A stretch of DNA of 64,000 bases from Thermothelomyces thermophilus ATCC 42464. Lineage: Eukaryota; Ascomycota; Sordariomycetes; Sordariales; Chaetomiaceae. Under the pieces are notes generated by a model. The model ran no database searches. It had not been told where the DNA came from and saw only the letters and a list, made by a program, of their open reading frames with translations. The DNA lies in contig NC_016478.1 in the NCBI RefSeq assembly GCF_000226095.1, positions 3,648,001 through 3,712,000 on the forward strand. The letters are read 5' to 3'. Below are positions 1 to 11,297 of the stretch, one piece after another; the stretch's first letter is position 1, and the number at the start of each line of letters is the position of its first letter. A program made the translations under genes and the position numbers.

Positions 1-3000
1 CTGTCTATAGTTGTATAGATAACGGTAACGATAATTAGTAGTTAGATATTAAGATTCGTTCTTTGATAACGAAGGGTCTAATCTGCTTAAAGTCTAGCTT
101 TATACTTAGTTATTTAGTTTGTAAGTTTCGTATAATCAGGTAGACTTTGTCTCCCCTCTCTAGGCAAGGTTCTTTAAGCCTTTATTTATTATAGTAATTC
201 TTCATTCTAGTTCTAATAAACTCGAGTTCCTTTTTAAGCTTCTTATATAGTACGTACATTTGTTCTACTTTGACTACTGCTCTCGGCACCGTGACCTCTA
301 GTCCTTACCTAAGGTCTACTTCGTATCCGTAGTTTGCGAAGAATGGTATAACTTTGGTCGTTTCTATTGGCGTTATATTATAGGCGAGTTATACTATTAG
401 CAATAGCATGACCTAGTCGTCTTGCTAGTAGTTGACATAAGAACGGAGGTACTGCTCGATAACTTGGTTTAGTCACTCCGTTTATCTATCGGTTTATAGG
501 TAATATGCCGTTAACAGTTTGCTATTAATACCTAATTGTCGCATTAACGCTTGCTAGAACTTCGATACGAACTTAGTATCTCTATCGGTAATCTATTCCT
601 ATAGCTAAGTATACATTAATACGAATTGCCAATAGATTATATCTGCTAACTATTCCACTATCTAGGACTCCTTATGGGGAAAGAAATATGCCTATTTAAT
701 CAGGCAGTCTACTATAGTAAGAATACTATCGTAGATTACCCCTATAGCTATATCCTTAGATTTTAGTAGTTTCGTAATAAAGTCTATTATAACTAAACTC
801 TATAGTTTGTCAGCTATTAGCAATAGCTAAAGTAGCCTATATAGCTTGTATTATACCATTTTACTTCAATTGTAGATATCGTAGTTCTATATAACTTTCT
901 TAACTTATACCGTTAAGTATAGAAAGTCGTAGTATTTCTTAACTTATACGACAGTCTTCGTAACTCCTTTATATCCTCCGAGTTTTGACTCGTAGAGGTC
1001 TTAAATCATTTATAGCTGTTAATCTTTGTCGTAGATATATACTTTGCCTCGGTACTAGAGTTTCCTATCTTTTTCTTCTACTTCGTCAGGTACTACTAGT
1101 CCAGGTGTTGCTTAATATTGTACCTTGTTAATCCTTTCTTCTCGAAAGATTATATAACATTCTAGGAACGAGTCGAGTAGATTATCTTCTATGGGTATCT
1201 ACGTTTCGTGATGTAGCGTTCCGTCCATTCATTCCTTAAATAACGGTGGCGTTGTTTTTGTTTGTCCTTCTGTATAATCTGTTTGTCGGCTTAAGGCATC
1301 TACTTGTATGTTCTCTTTGCCCTTCTTATAGTAGATCTCAAAATTGAATTCTATAAGAAATTCTACCTATCGTATTTATTGTCTATTAAGCTCCTTTGTT
1401 ATTATAAAGTATCGCAAATTCTTATAATTTATATATACTTATATTAGTTTAATTGTACTACTAAGGTATAGTTACTATTCCTTAAAAGCTTCGATAATTA
1501 TAAGTAGTTCCTTATTATAGATTGGATAATTAAGATATAGTCTATTAAGCTTCTTTAAAAAGAAGGCTATAGGATATAGCTTCCCTTATTTGTCTTATTA
1601 TCCTAATTGTCCTCTAATAGCGTAGTCTAAAGCGTCCGTTTCCACCTTAAATGGCTTCTTAGGGTCTAGTAGTACTAGTACTAGATCTTTAGTAATGGCG
1701 TCACGGATCTACGTAAATGCTTACTTGTACTATTCTTCCCATTGGAATTTAGCGTTCTTCTTAGTAAGTTCGTACAAAGGTCGTACGATCGCTCTAAAGT
1801 TCCTAATAAACATCTAGTAGAAGTTTGTAAACCCGATGAAACTTCGTACTTCTATGACTAACGTCGGTCGTAGCTAATCCTTAATGGTTTCGACCTTTGA
1901 AGGTTCTATTTGGATTTGTCCTGGGGATATTTCGTATCCTAAAAACACCGTTTTCCTAATATAGAATTCACTCTTTTCCTTGTTAACTAATAGCTTATAT
2001 ATATATAACGCGTCTAGTATTACTTTTATATGCTTCTGGTATTTGTCTATCGTCTTAGAGAAGATAAGTATATTATCGAGATAATATACTATAAATTTAT
2101 CAAGAAAGGGTCGGATAGCTTGATTAATTAGGGCTTAGAACGTTGCCGGCGCGTTCGTAAGTCCGAATGATATGACGAGATACTCGTAGTAACTATAGGG
2201 TATCCTAAAGGCCGTTTTCTACTCGTTGCCTTCTTTAATCTATATATAATTATAGGCCGATAGCAAGTCAAGACGTATAAAATATTAGGCTCCTACTAAC
2301 TAATCTTAGAACTATAAGATTAGTAGTAACGGGTATCGGTTTTTTATAGTCTATTTGTTAAGTTACTAATAGTTAACATATAACCGTAGCTTTCTATCTT
2401 TCTTAGGTATAAATAGGATTAGGTAGCCTATTAGTGATGTCAACAGGCGGATATATCCTCTTCGAAGGTTCTCCTCTAAATATCGCTTAAGTTCTTCATT
2501 TTATATCTAGCTTATATAGTAAATCTTAAAGAACTTTAGTTATACTCCTTCCTTAAGCTTAATCTCGTAATCCTATAGGCCGTGCTCTAGTAATCCTTCT
2601 AGATACTTCGGTTCAAATGCTAGGTATCCTTTGTATTCCTTTAGTACTTCCCTAGTCTTGTCTCGTCTCTTGGCTTTCTAATAATATATAAACTTGGTTC
2701 CGTCTATAGCGATACTAGCGATTTCTCTTATCTTAACCTACTACTCTAGTTATAGTGCTCTATATTTGTTAATAGAGAGAATAGCTATCGGCGGTTTAGC
2801 TCGTTCCTCCTGTTATAACATTAGTGTCATTATACCGCTTCTTCTAGAGTCTGTAGTAGTCTGCCTACCACTGTTTGTCTCTTATAGTAGATCTATAGGA
2901 CATGCCTTCCCTTGAGTATCGTCTGCTTGCGATCCTTGTACGCTCCCTATCTCGCTAGTCAAATATAACTTCATTTAGGGTTATAGGTAGCTACTATTCT

Positions 3001-3430
3001 TCTAGCTAATGTCTAGGTCGTAATCTTTATACTATAGTAATCCTAATATTATATCTTTATTATTACCTATATCTATAATACTAAATACGATTGCTATAGT
3101 CTTCCTTACCATAATGATATTAATCGGTTTAGTCTCTCTATATACCTATTATATCGGAAATGGCCCTTTGACTATGCTATACTTCTGCTTCATTCTCTAG
3201 AGTATCTGTAGCTAATTTACAAGTATCAGCGAAATCAGGTTTATCTCTACTCTACTGTCCACTAGTACGAGCATTTCGTGCTATTTCCATTGTACTATTA
3301 TCTACAATTGCTTATCTTGCCGCTATTGCCTAAAGATTATAGCGATTTCCCATATTTCTACTAGGAGGTCTCGATATAGTAGTCTCTTGCGTTAGTTCCT
3401 CTTGTACTACGCTACTACTTGCCGCTATAT
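1..3430 (-). pseudogene. pol: chromovirus copy A pol (PR-RT-RNaseH-INT), inactivated
   Basis: On the minus strand the translation shows the usual Ty3/gypsy order. The RT catalytic box is near 2060-2090 and reads Tyr-Leu-Asp-Asn, so the second catalytic Asp is lost. An RNase H region follows, then integrase and its C-terminal GPY/F-type segment (near 240-360). The same integrase tail is an open stretch in copies B (23421-23672) and C (33618-33956). Many in-frame TAG codons interrupt it, so it is a RIP pseudogene. The chromodomain that follows in copies B and C would lie off the left edge. The gag/pol boundary is approximate. Confidence 0.8.
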
Positions 3431-3439
3431 AGGCGTTGA

Positions 3440-5658
3440 TAGTTTTTAGGCCCCTTGGAGGGCCCTGGCCCGTTTCCTAGGTTAATGCTAACCTCTTCGG
3501 TTATTTGGCTAATAGTAGCTTCGTCAATCGTGCTTATTTCTATAAGCTATTAAGTGCTAGTAACTTCTTACTATTAGGTCTGTTCTACTTTTCATTGTAT
3601 GTGCTATAGCTTTATCTAAAGCTCCTAGATCCGCGATTTCTTTTCGTCTGTATAGTAGAGGTAGTCGTTACTCCGGCACAAGTCCTATATATCTTGTCCT
3701 ATTCCGTAATACCTAGGCTAGGCTTGTTTTGGAACTACTATAATGCCTTCTAGATCGCGGGCTTTGATCTTCTAGAGCAATTTGGCTGCTCTATTTCCTA
3801 CATTATAGACCTATTCTCTAGGGTAGAGACTCCCGTCCTCATTTCCTTATTGGGTCAGCTAGTAATTATTTTCAAATTTGTCGCGAAAGTGGTATCGGTA
3901 TTCGTATGCTATATACTAGAACTAGGGCACTTGTGTATATACCTCGTATCGCGGGTATAGTCGTATAGTATTGCCTAGAAGGTATTAGAATTCTTTTCCA
4001 AATCCTTCCTACTATATATAGACTATAGGTACTCTAATGCTAAGGTAGGAGTGTTTCTTCTAGTAGTTTTCCTACATACGTTCGTCTTTTCCACGGTTTA
4101 CGTATATAAACTGGTACTCTAGGTTCTATACGTTGTAGCTAAGTTGCTAGTCGTTAAAATACTCGGTGTAGCTATTAGGCCTATTATATATTACAGGCTA
4201 TTCCCCTTTAATAGTTTCTACGATACGTTAGAGTTCCCTTATCTCGTCCTTTATCTTATTGTTCTACTAGGCAAGTCAAATTAGGCGTTCATCCTATTTA
4301 TATAGTCCTGTATTAAGCCGGAAAACTTTGTTATAATACCATTCGATTCGTTCCTAGAGGAATAGAATATTAGGTCTAGGTCTTTCGATTCCTTGGGTAT
4401 CGGTTATTTACAATCTATCCTACCTCTAGGTAACTATAAAACCCTACTGCCTTAAGGTTAGGAAAATCGAAATTAGTGGTATATATTCTCCTACTATATT
4501 CTATTCGGCAAGACCTGTCTCTAGGTCTATAGTGACTAGTTCGGAGTATAGTGTTTATTCGTCTTTACTATCGCTATCGTGTCTAAGACTATCTATATTA
4601 CTATCCCTGTTTTTATAGCTTATAGCCGCTACTTCGATAACATCCCTAGCAATTTTATTAATAGCTATAATTTTCTTTTTAGAGACTAGTTTCTAATCTT
4701 TCTTCGGGCTTCGACATTCTTATTTATAGTATTCTTTTTTTCTATAGTTATAATAAGTAACGTTAGACTTGTCTTTAGTCGTCTTCTTCTTATCCTACTT
4801 CCATACTACGTCTATATCTATAGCTCTAAGATACGTCTTATACAAGGTATTAATATATACTCGTTTTTTCTTATCATTAGCCTTAACCGCAATTCTATTT
4901 ATCTAACCTCATTTCTACTACTCTCATATATAGAGTCGATCATCAATTCTAATAGCCTATATAATATATTTATCTAAGGTCTTAGGCTAGTTATACTTAT
5001 ATAGCTTATCTTTAACCTTTTCCTTTAAGCTATTATAGAATAATTATATTAATATTTTATTATTAAGCTAAGACTTGAGTATATCCTATCTAAATCATAT
5101 AGTATAGGAAGCTACTAACTTAGTCTATCGGAGATTAGTAAGTCTTTCTTATATATAAATCTTCTTATCTTTGTCGCTAAAAACCTTCTAAAGTTCTTCT
5201 TTAAAACGGTTATAAGATCGAAAGACTACCTATATAAATATATCTTAGTCATCTTCGTCTTCCTTAGTAAGATAGTTATTCTATATAAGCTTAAACTATC
5301 TAAGTGCCTTATTCTTTAGTCTTATAGCTATATAGAAGACTTTTGCTTTATCGTCCGGAAACTTGTCATCATTAAGCTAGAAGTAAGATTAGAGGTTTGA
5401 TAGGAATCCTACAAGATCCTCCTTAGTTCCTCTATATTTATTAGGTAGTTCGATCTTAATACGGCTCGCTTTAGCGCCCTCGAGTGCCTTAATTTTGGCG
5501 TAGGCCTCGTTAACCAGCTTCTACAAGTGCTTTTCGCTATTCTCGAGTTCCTTAATCCGAGCTTAAGCAACCTTATCTCTCTAGTCCAATTCCTAGATCT
5601 GCTGCTAGAGTTGACCAAGCTAGGCAAGCAGCTGTTTAGCCGTGACGTTAGTAACCAT
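3440..5658 (-). pseudogene. gag: chromovirus copy A gag, inactivated
   Basis: The start codon is taken at 5658 (minus), just inside the 5' LTR, because the same Met-(Val/Ala)-Thr-Asn-Val-Thr-Ala start occurs at the equivalent place in copy C. The N-terminal ~80 residues look coiled-coil-like and Gln-rich, followed by a capsid-like region. A CCHC zinc knuckle lies near 4709-4760, where several Cys codons have become Tyr and one Gln/Arg codon a stop. Premature TAG codons occur throughout. The 3' limit is approximate and set by alignment with copy C. Confidence 0.75.
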
Positions 5659-5724
5659 GTCGATATCGAGGTCGAAATTACCTTCGTCCTGAACTATGAC
5701 AAAACAAAGGGAGTAATAGCAACG

Positions 5725-6176
5725 TATGACGAACCTAACTTAGACTTCTTCTAAAAGGGTTTAGATAGAGGTAAATTAGGTGGGATAAGCGTGTAGGTCG
5801 TCTAAGGGATTTGGTAAAGCTAAAGGGTTTATAATAACACTAGAGTTATCTCTTATAGTAGTTAGCGATACTTAGTATAAGTATTATAATTGTAGGTTGC
5901 TATTACTAATGAACTCCTAAAGTCTACTATAACGAGTGATTATTTATATATATATATACTTCTGTCGGTTGCTTAAGGTCCCCTTCTAGCCTGCTCCTAG
6001 ATTGCCTTTGGTAGCTGGCTATCCTCTGCTATCTTTCCCTTTTGGCAATTGTTTGCCTGTAGTAGCCTGTGCTCCCTAGCGATCCTGTGTTAGCTTCGCT
6101 CCGTGCGCTTCTTGATTGGTGGCTCGTTTAGCCTGCTACGCCCCACCGGGTTGTGGTATATGGTTGGCTTATGACA
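5725..6176 (-). repeat. 5' LTR of chromovirus copy A (452 bp)
   Basis: On the plus strand it runs from TATGACGAACC to GGCTTATGACA; read in element sense it starts TGTCATAAGCC and ends in a RIP-changed CA. Positions 5725-5962 match the R-U5 halves of the LTRs of copies B, C and I. Positions 5963-6176 do not match any other LTR in the window. The change falls at a TATATATA run that probably holds the TATA box. Confidence 0.85.
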
Positions 6177-9100
6177 TTCCCTTTACGTTCCTAGCTATAA
6201 GGATCGCTTTTACTTTATATTCCTCTTATAGTAGTCCTTCCTAGGAGAGTTCTAATACTAGGTCTAGTTAGAAATCTAATATATATTATAAAGGTAGTAG
6301 GTTAGATATAGTACGCTTAATAAGGTTAATATAGAAGGTAAGGTAGAGGCTATAAGGAATATTTAGAGTTACCGTTAGTAGCGTTAGTATTGTAATCACT
6401 TTATACCTGGCATTAACCTAATTAAGTTTACGGCTAGAGCGGTTAGTCCTAATATTATATAAGGATAGCTATACTTTATCCCTTACCTTAAACCTCTTAG
6501 CTAGGCATTAAGAGCGATTAGCATTTTCTTGTTAGTACCACTATATATATACGATAGTGGCCTAGGTCTATTCTATACCTTCTCTTAGGTAACGTAAGAA
6601 ATTAGTAACTCTTCCTTATAGGGTTAAGGTAGGAGTATCTAGTAGGTTAGTAAACTGTATTAGGCTTATATTATAATTATAAAGGAGGTAGCTTATACTT
6701 GTCTTAGTTATCGTCAAGTTACGGTTATTAATCGCGAGCTAATATATAGGTAGATGTTTAGGCTAGTTATACTAGGCAAAGGAAACTATAGTCTATAAGA
6801 TAGTCTACACCTCCTAATTTATACGTTCTATACCTCTATCCATCTATAGATAATAGGCTATTAATAGTAGTTACTCGATCCTAATAGTCTTATAGAGAGT
6901 AGTCTAAAACTGGCTAAGCTAGTCCGAACCGCGATTAGTAATAATTTGTATCGGAAATCTGTAAAACTGCTACTATACGTCCTAGAACCAGAGTATATAT
7001 GCCTCGGCTCTTATCAAGGATATAGCTTTAAGCTAGATGTACTTTGACAGCCGGTCGGTGATCACTATAAGGTACCAGGGTAAATTCTCGTCTTATATAG
7101 GGAGATTAACTATAAAATCGATAGAAAGCTATTTCTAGAAGTGGTTAGCGATAGGTAGGGGCTAGAGGAGTTCTTGTTATAGTTAATATAAAACCTTGGC
7201 CCTTCGATATATATAATAGTTCCTTATAAACCTCTTTACGTCTAGGGATATAAAATCCTAATGGTAGTCCTGTTAGAGCATTTTAAATAGCCTATTCCTC
7301 CCCAGGTAACCTAACATAGGGGAGTTATAGATATATTAAAGGATAGTAGTAGTAAGTAGTTCCTATATAGAGAGCCAAAGTCTACCCTGGAACTAGAGAG
7401 TACCTTATATATTCAGGGAGTAGTCTATAATCTAGATCTATACTATATTCGCTTCCTTTGGAAATTTTTAGGCCTTATCCTGTATAGCCTAGAGTTAGTA
7501 TATATAATGTTTGTCCTTAATAACTCCCTTATCCTATAAGGCTACTAGTTATTTATCTATAAAAATGGTACTCCCCTTTAGGAGGTAGGATGCTTTAGAT
7601 AACATTAAGGAATCTATTATATCCATCCGGATAGTAGGGAGAAGTTATACTATATATTATATATCTTTGGGAAAGTTTTATTTACGATAGGATAGGGCGT
7701 TAGGGCAGGACGCTTACAACCTGGGTTAGTAACGGAGCTTAAAGTTAAAGAGGGAGAGTATCTCGGCCTATCGAGCTTACTACTTACTAATTAAATAAGG
7801 CTAGGAAAAGTATTTAAGGTTTTTATAGTTAGTTAAGATCTAAAAGGGAGCTATAATACTACGAAGCCTAGCTAACTAGGTCATTAGGTATAAGATAATT
7901 ATAAGTAACTCCTTATTATAGATTATATAGTTTCGTTTGGCTGGGGTTAGTTTTATAGAGTAATAGGCTATAGGGTATAGGACCCTATCTTCTCCCTACT
8001 AAGATAGGCACCCTCTTAGCGCTATCTTAGAGTAATCTGCCTCAAGTACTGTCTCCTGTTTAGGGTCTTATTATATAAGGACAGGTTCCGATATAAAGGC
8101 CGTCTTAAGGGTATTAAAGGCCTTCTATTCCTTAGTCCCCTACTAGAATAGAATATTCTTATAGGTTAACTACGTCAAGAGTTTCGTTAACCCGGAAAAG
8201 TTAAGGATAAAGTCTTCGTAGAAATTAGTAAACCCTAGGAAGCTTCATACTCCCCGAACCTTTTATAATACCTCCTATTCGCGGATAGCGGCTAGCTTTT
8301 CAAAGTCTAGACAGACCTAGGCCCCTACCTCTATAATATAGCCAAGGTACTTGACTTCTTTTATAGTAAATACGCACTTCTTAAGGTTTAATACAAGTCC
8401 TACTTTCTATAACCTTTAGAGCATATCCCTTACTTACCTTATATAATCTTTCCTACTACCTAAAGTATAAACTAAGATATGATTAAGGTATACTATTATA
8501 AAGTCTCTAAGCGTTAGGCTAAGAGCGTTATTAATATATTATTAGAAGGTTATAAATACGCTTATAAGTCTAAAGGGATAGATAAGCCACTCGAAGAGGC
8601 CGAACCGGGTCCGGAATACTATCAAATGTTCGTAGCCCTCCACGATTCAGATATAGTAAAAGGCCGCCTAGATATCTAACTTTGTAAACTACTTGGCTCC
8701 GGCTAGGGAGTAAAGCGTTTCCTTAATAAGTAGGAGGGGGTATCGATCTTGCTTTATAATCTTATTTAGCGCTCGATAGTCGATATAGAACCTCTAACCT
8801 CTGTCTGCTTTCTTTACTAAGAGGATAGGGGTAGTAGCCGAAGAGGAGCTAGCTTGGATCTATCCCTTATCCAGTAAGTTAATGACTTGCTTTCGGACTT
8901 CTAATAAATGATCTTATAGCATATTATAGAGAGGCCCCTAAGGGAGTTTAGGGATCTTTCCGTCTAGGCCCTCCTTTAATTTGATATAATGATTAGCCGT
9001 GCCGTGATATAGGGGAAGTCTGCTAGCTTTCTCCTTGTTAAAGAGGTTAGTAAAGTTGTAAAGTTTGTCTAGTAAGGTAACCTCTAACTCCGTACTAGGC

Positions 9101-10800
9101 CCTAGTTAGGTGCCCCTATTCCCTATACCTTCTCTATTAAATTGGTGTCTTGATTCTAGGATAGTTGTTATTTCCTAGATACTAGTAACTAGGAAGGTAT
9201 TGGAAGTCTTCTTCTTCTATACCTTCTAAACCATGCCTATAAAGACTATACCTATAATTTAGGAGATTCCTATCTGTCTTGACCGTAAAGAGATCTTATG
9301 GATAAGTAATCCTAGTTATGTCCTAATTTCAAGAATACCTAGATATATATCTAGTTTAACCTCCTAGTATTCTATCTATAGAAGGCCTAGTATAACATTA
9401 TATATAAGTCCTAGGACTATATGAAACGTGGCCTAACTCTCCTAGCTATTGATATCTATTATAATGTAGGCTATCCGAGTAATCTTCTAATCTTATTATA
9501 GCCTAGTTATAGTTCTAAGGGTACGTATGATAGGTAAACTAATCTACTCGATTCCGAGCTTCTAGTATATTCTCTTATTAATAACGCCATAGCTAGAATA
9601 TCTACTATTTACTTAGGCGTTTATGAAGCCGGTAGAGTTAAGGAAGATTAGAATGAGAAAAGAAGGTCTATCTATTCTTTTGTTAATTTCTATAAACTTA
9701 TCTTCTAGGTAGTTATAGTCTTTTAGCCCCCTTATAAGACTTTGCTTAGGGGCTACTCTTTTCCTTACTTATTATCTTCTTTATTAGATAGGTTATTATC
9801 TTCCTTCTAATCCTTAGCCTCTAAGGTATTAATGTCGGTTCTTAGTTAGTTCTACTATACTAGCCTTAAAGTAAGGGCGAAGTAATACTTAGTAATAAAG
9901 TAACCTTTCTACCTATACTAGATATACGCTCTAGCTACCTATTAGGCTATATATACTTTTAGACTAACCCATTATACCTATAAGGCGTTACTTCTATATT
10001 TTCCTACTCTATCCTTATTAGGTCCCTTCTTCTATAGGTTAGTATATAATAAGTTAATTCCGGTTATTAGTATATCTCCTTTTACGTCCTTCTCTCTTTA
10101 TAGTTTAGGTACTACCTACTACCCCTATATCTACTAATACTTATTACTAAGCTAAAGAGCCTCGAGATCTATAGCAATTTTATAGTATTTCTCGACCGCT
10201 ATTATATAATTATCCTAGGGAATTCCTCGTCCGACCGCTATATATTTAAGTTTCAGAGAGAGGTATTATTATAATTTAATTAGGTATAGCTTGTCACTCT
10301 AAAGGAGACTACCTGCCTTTAATAGCTTGGCCTTAAACCAAATAATAAAGGCAGTAAACGGTTCATCATCTCTCTATCGAAGGAATTCTAGTTCTGATAG
10401 GGCTACCGTCTTCTTATAGGGGTTAGAGAAGATGCTCTTAGGATATTAGAAGAACTCGGTCGGGTTATACCTAACTTTTAGGCCTATAGATTTATAATAG
10501 GCTATAACCCGAGTCTGTACCTAGCATATAAGGTTTCCCTAGATAAAGACCTATTAATTATAATTAGAGCTAATGAAATCTCTATTAGCTATAAGGACGT
10601 ATCCTATCGTACTCTTCTATACTATAAAGAGTTCCTTTTTGCTATCGAAAGGTTATCCGGTTAGGAGACGCTTCTACTACGGCTACTAAGCTTCAAGGGG
10701 CACCCTAGTCGACTTAGGGGTCAGGATAGGTTAGGTTTAGGATGCTTAGAGAGTGTCGATCGTCACATTCTGCTATTCTATTACTGCTTAAAGGGAGCGG
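6177..10800 (-). pseudogene. element G gag-pol, inactivated
   Basis: The minus-strand translation shows gag (about 10150-10750), an RT catalytic box near 8470-8500 in which the Asp pair of YLDD is altered, a typical RT-RNase H connection with a Phe-Leu-Gly-Phe-Thr-Asn-Phe-Tyr segment near 8220, RNase H (7800-8100) and integrase (about 6500-7600). The extreme C-terminus, near 6180-6240, reads like the start of a chromodomain (Glu-Glu-Tyr-Lys-Val-Lys-Ala-Ile-Leu) and is then cut by copy A. Multiple in-frame TAG codons show it is non-functional. Domain limits are approximate. Confidence 0.75.
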
Positions 10801-10841
10801 ACGAGCTCCTATAATTCCGCTAAGCCCGAGGGCCCGTATAC

Positions 10842-11297
10842 TATCAAATTTGTTATAACTACGTTGTTAATAACTCCCTTAAGGAGTTGCTACTGGTAAG
10901 AAGGTAGTCGAAATGTAATATACTAGCCTTATAGTAACTATAGATAAGTGTATAATATTCTATTCGATTACCTTAGGGAGGAAAGAGAGGAAAAATATAA
11001 GAGTCGTATAGAGGAGTGCCTTTTAACCAATATATATGTATATAACCTGGGTAGGGCCCGGTTAGGCTCCGGGTTAGGCGCTAACCGGGCCCTGGCCGTG
11101 TATCTACCAGACGAGTTACGAACGAGTAACGAACGCTCTATAGACCCGTGGGGCGTGCAGGAGTAGGGCGGGGTAGGTCTATTCCAGTGCCCAGGTAAAG
11201 CCTGGGCATTGTCTAGCCTAGGTACAGCCCGGGCCTATAATAGATATATACCTAGCATCTATATGTAAAGATGCTACTCTAGTCTAGGCATAAGTCA
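10842..11297 (-). repeat. 5' LTR of element G with perfect hairpins
   Basis: Limits are inferred from TG...CA-like ends in element sense (start TGACTTATGCC at 11297; end TTTGATA at 10842). No second LTR is in the window to prove them. It holds two perfect inverted repeats: GGGCCCGGTTAG at 11054-11065 with its complement at 11081-11092, and TGCCCAGG at 11188-11195 with its complement at 11201-11208. A 72-codon open frame at 10948-11166 looks incidental. Confidence 0.55.

Larger units (their letters stand above)
1..6176 (-). mobile_element. Ty3/gypsy chromovirus copy A, partial, RIP-degraded
   Basis: This is an LTR retrotransposon read on the minus strand, with its 5' LTR at 5725-6176 and its 3' end beyond the left edge. 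The internal region is collinear with copies B (21617-36962) and C (27869-35337): gag, zinc knuckle, protease, reverse transcriptase, RNase H and integrase occur in that order. Reading frames are broken mainly by TAG at former Gln and Trp codons, and zinc-binding Cys codons read as Tyr, which is the RIP signature. It lies directly against the truncated chromodomain region of element G at 6177, so it appears to be inserted into G. No target duplication can be confirmed because the other end is off-window; the right flank begins TTCCC. Confidence 0.9.
6177..11297 (-). mobile_element. Ty3/gypsy element G, interrupted by copy A
   Basis: This is a second gypsy family on the minus strand, unrelated at nucleotide level to the A/B/C family. 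It keeps a 5' LTR (about 10842-11297), gag, and pol through integrase. Its 3' end is cut at 6177, where copy A begins; the remainder should lie left of the window. It in turn abuts the truncated integrase region of copia element E1 at about 11298, so the nesting order is E1, then G, then A. TAG-type RIP stops are frequent. Confidence 0.8.

Noticed and set aside
2694-2915. Short open frame repeated in three places (2694-2915 plus, 26005-26226 plus, 31076-31297 minus) with similar 73-residue products
   Set aside because: These lie antisense to the same pol segment in copies A, B and C. Their similarity follows from the similarity of the elements and from the same-phase overlap with pol, so they are shadows.
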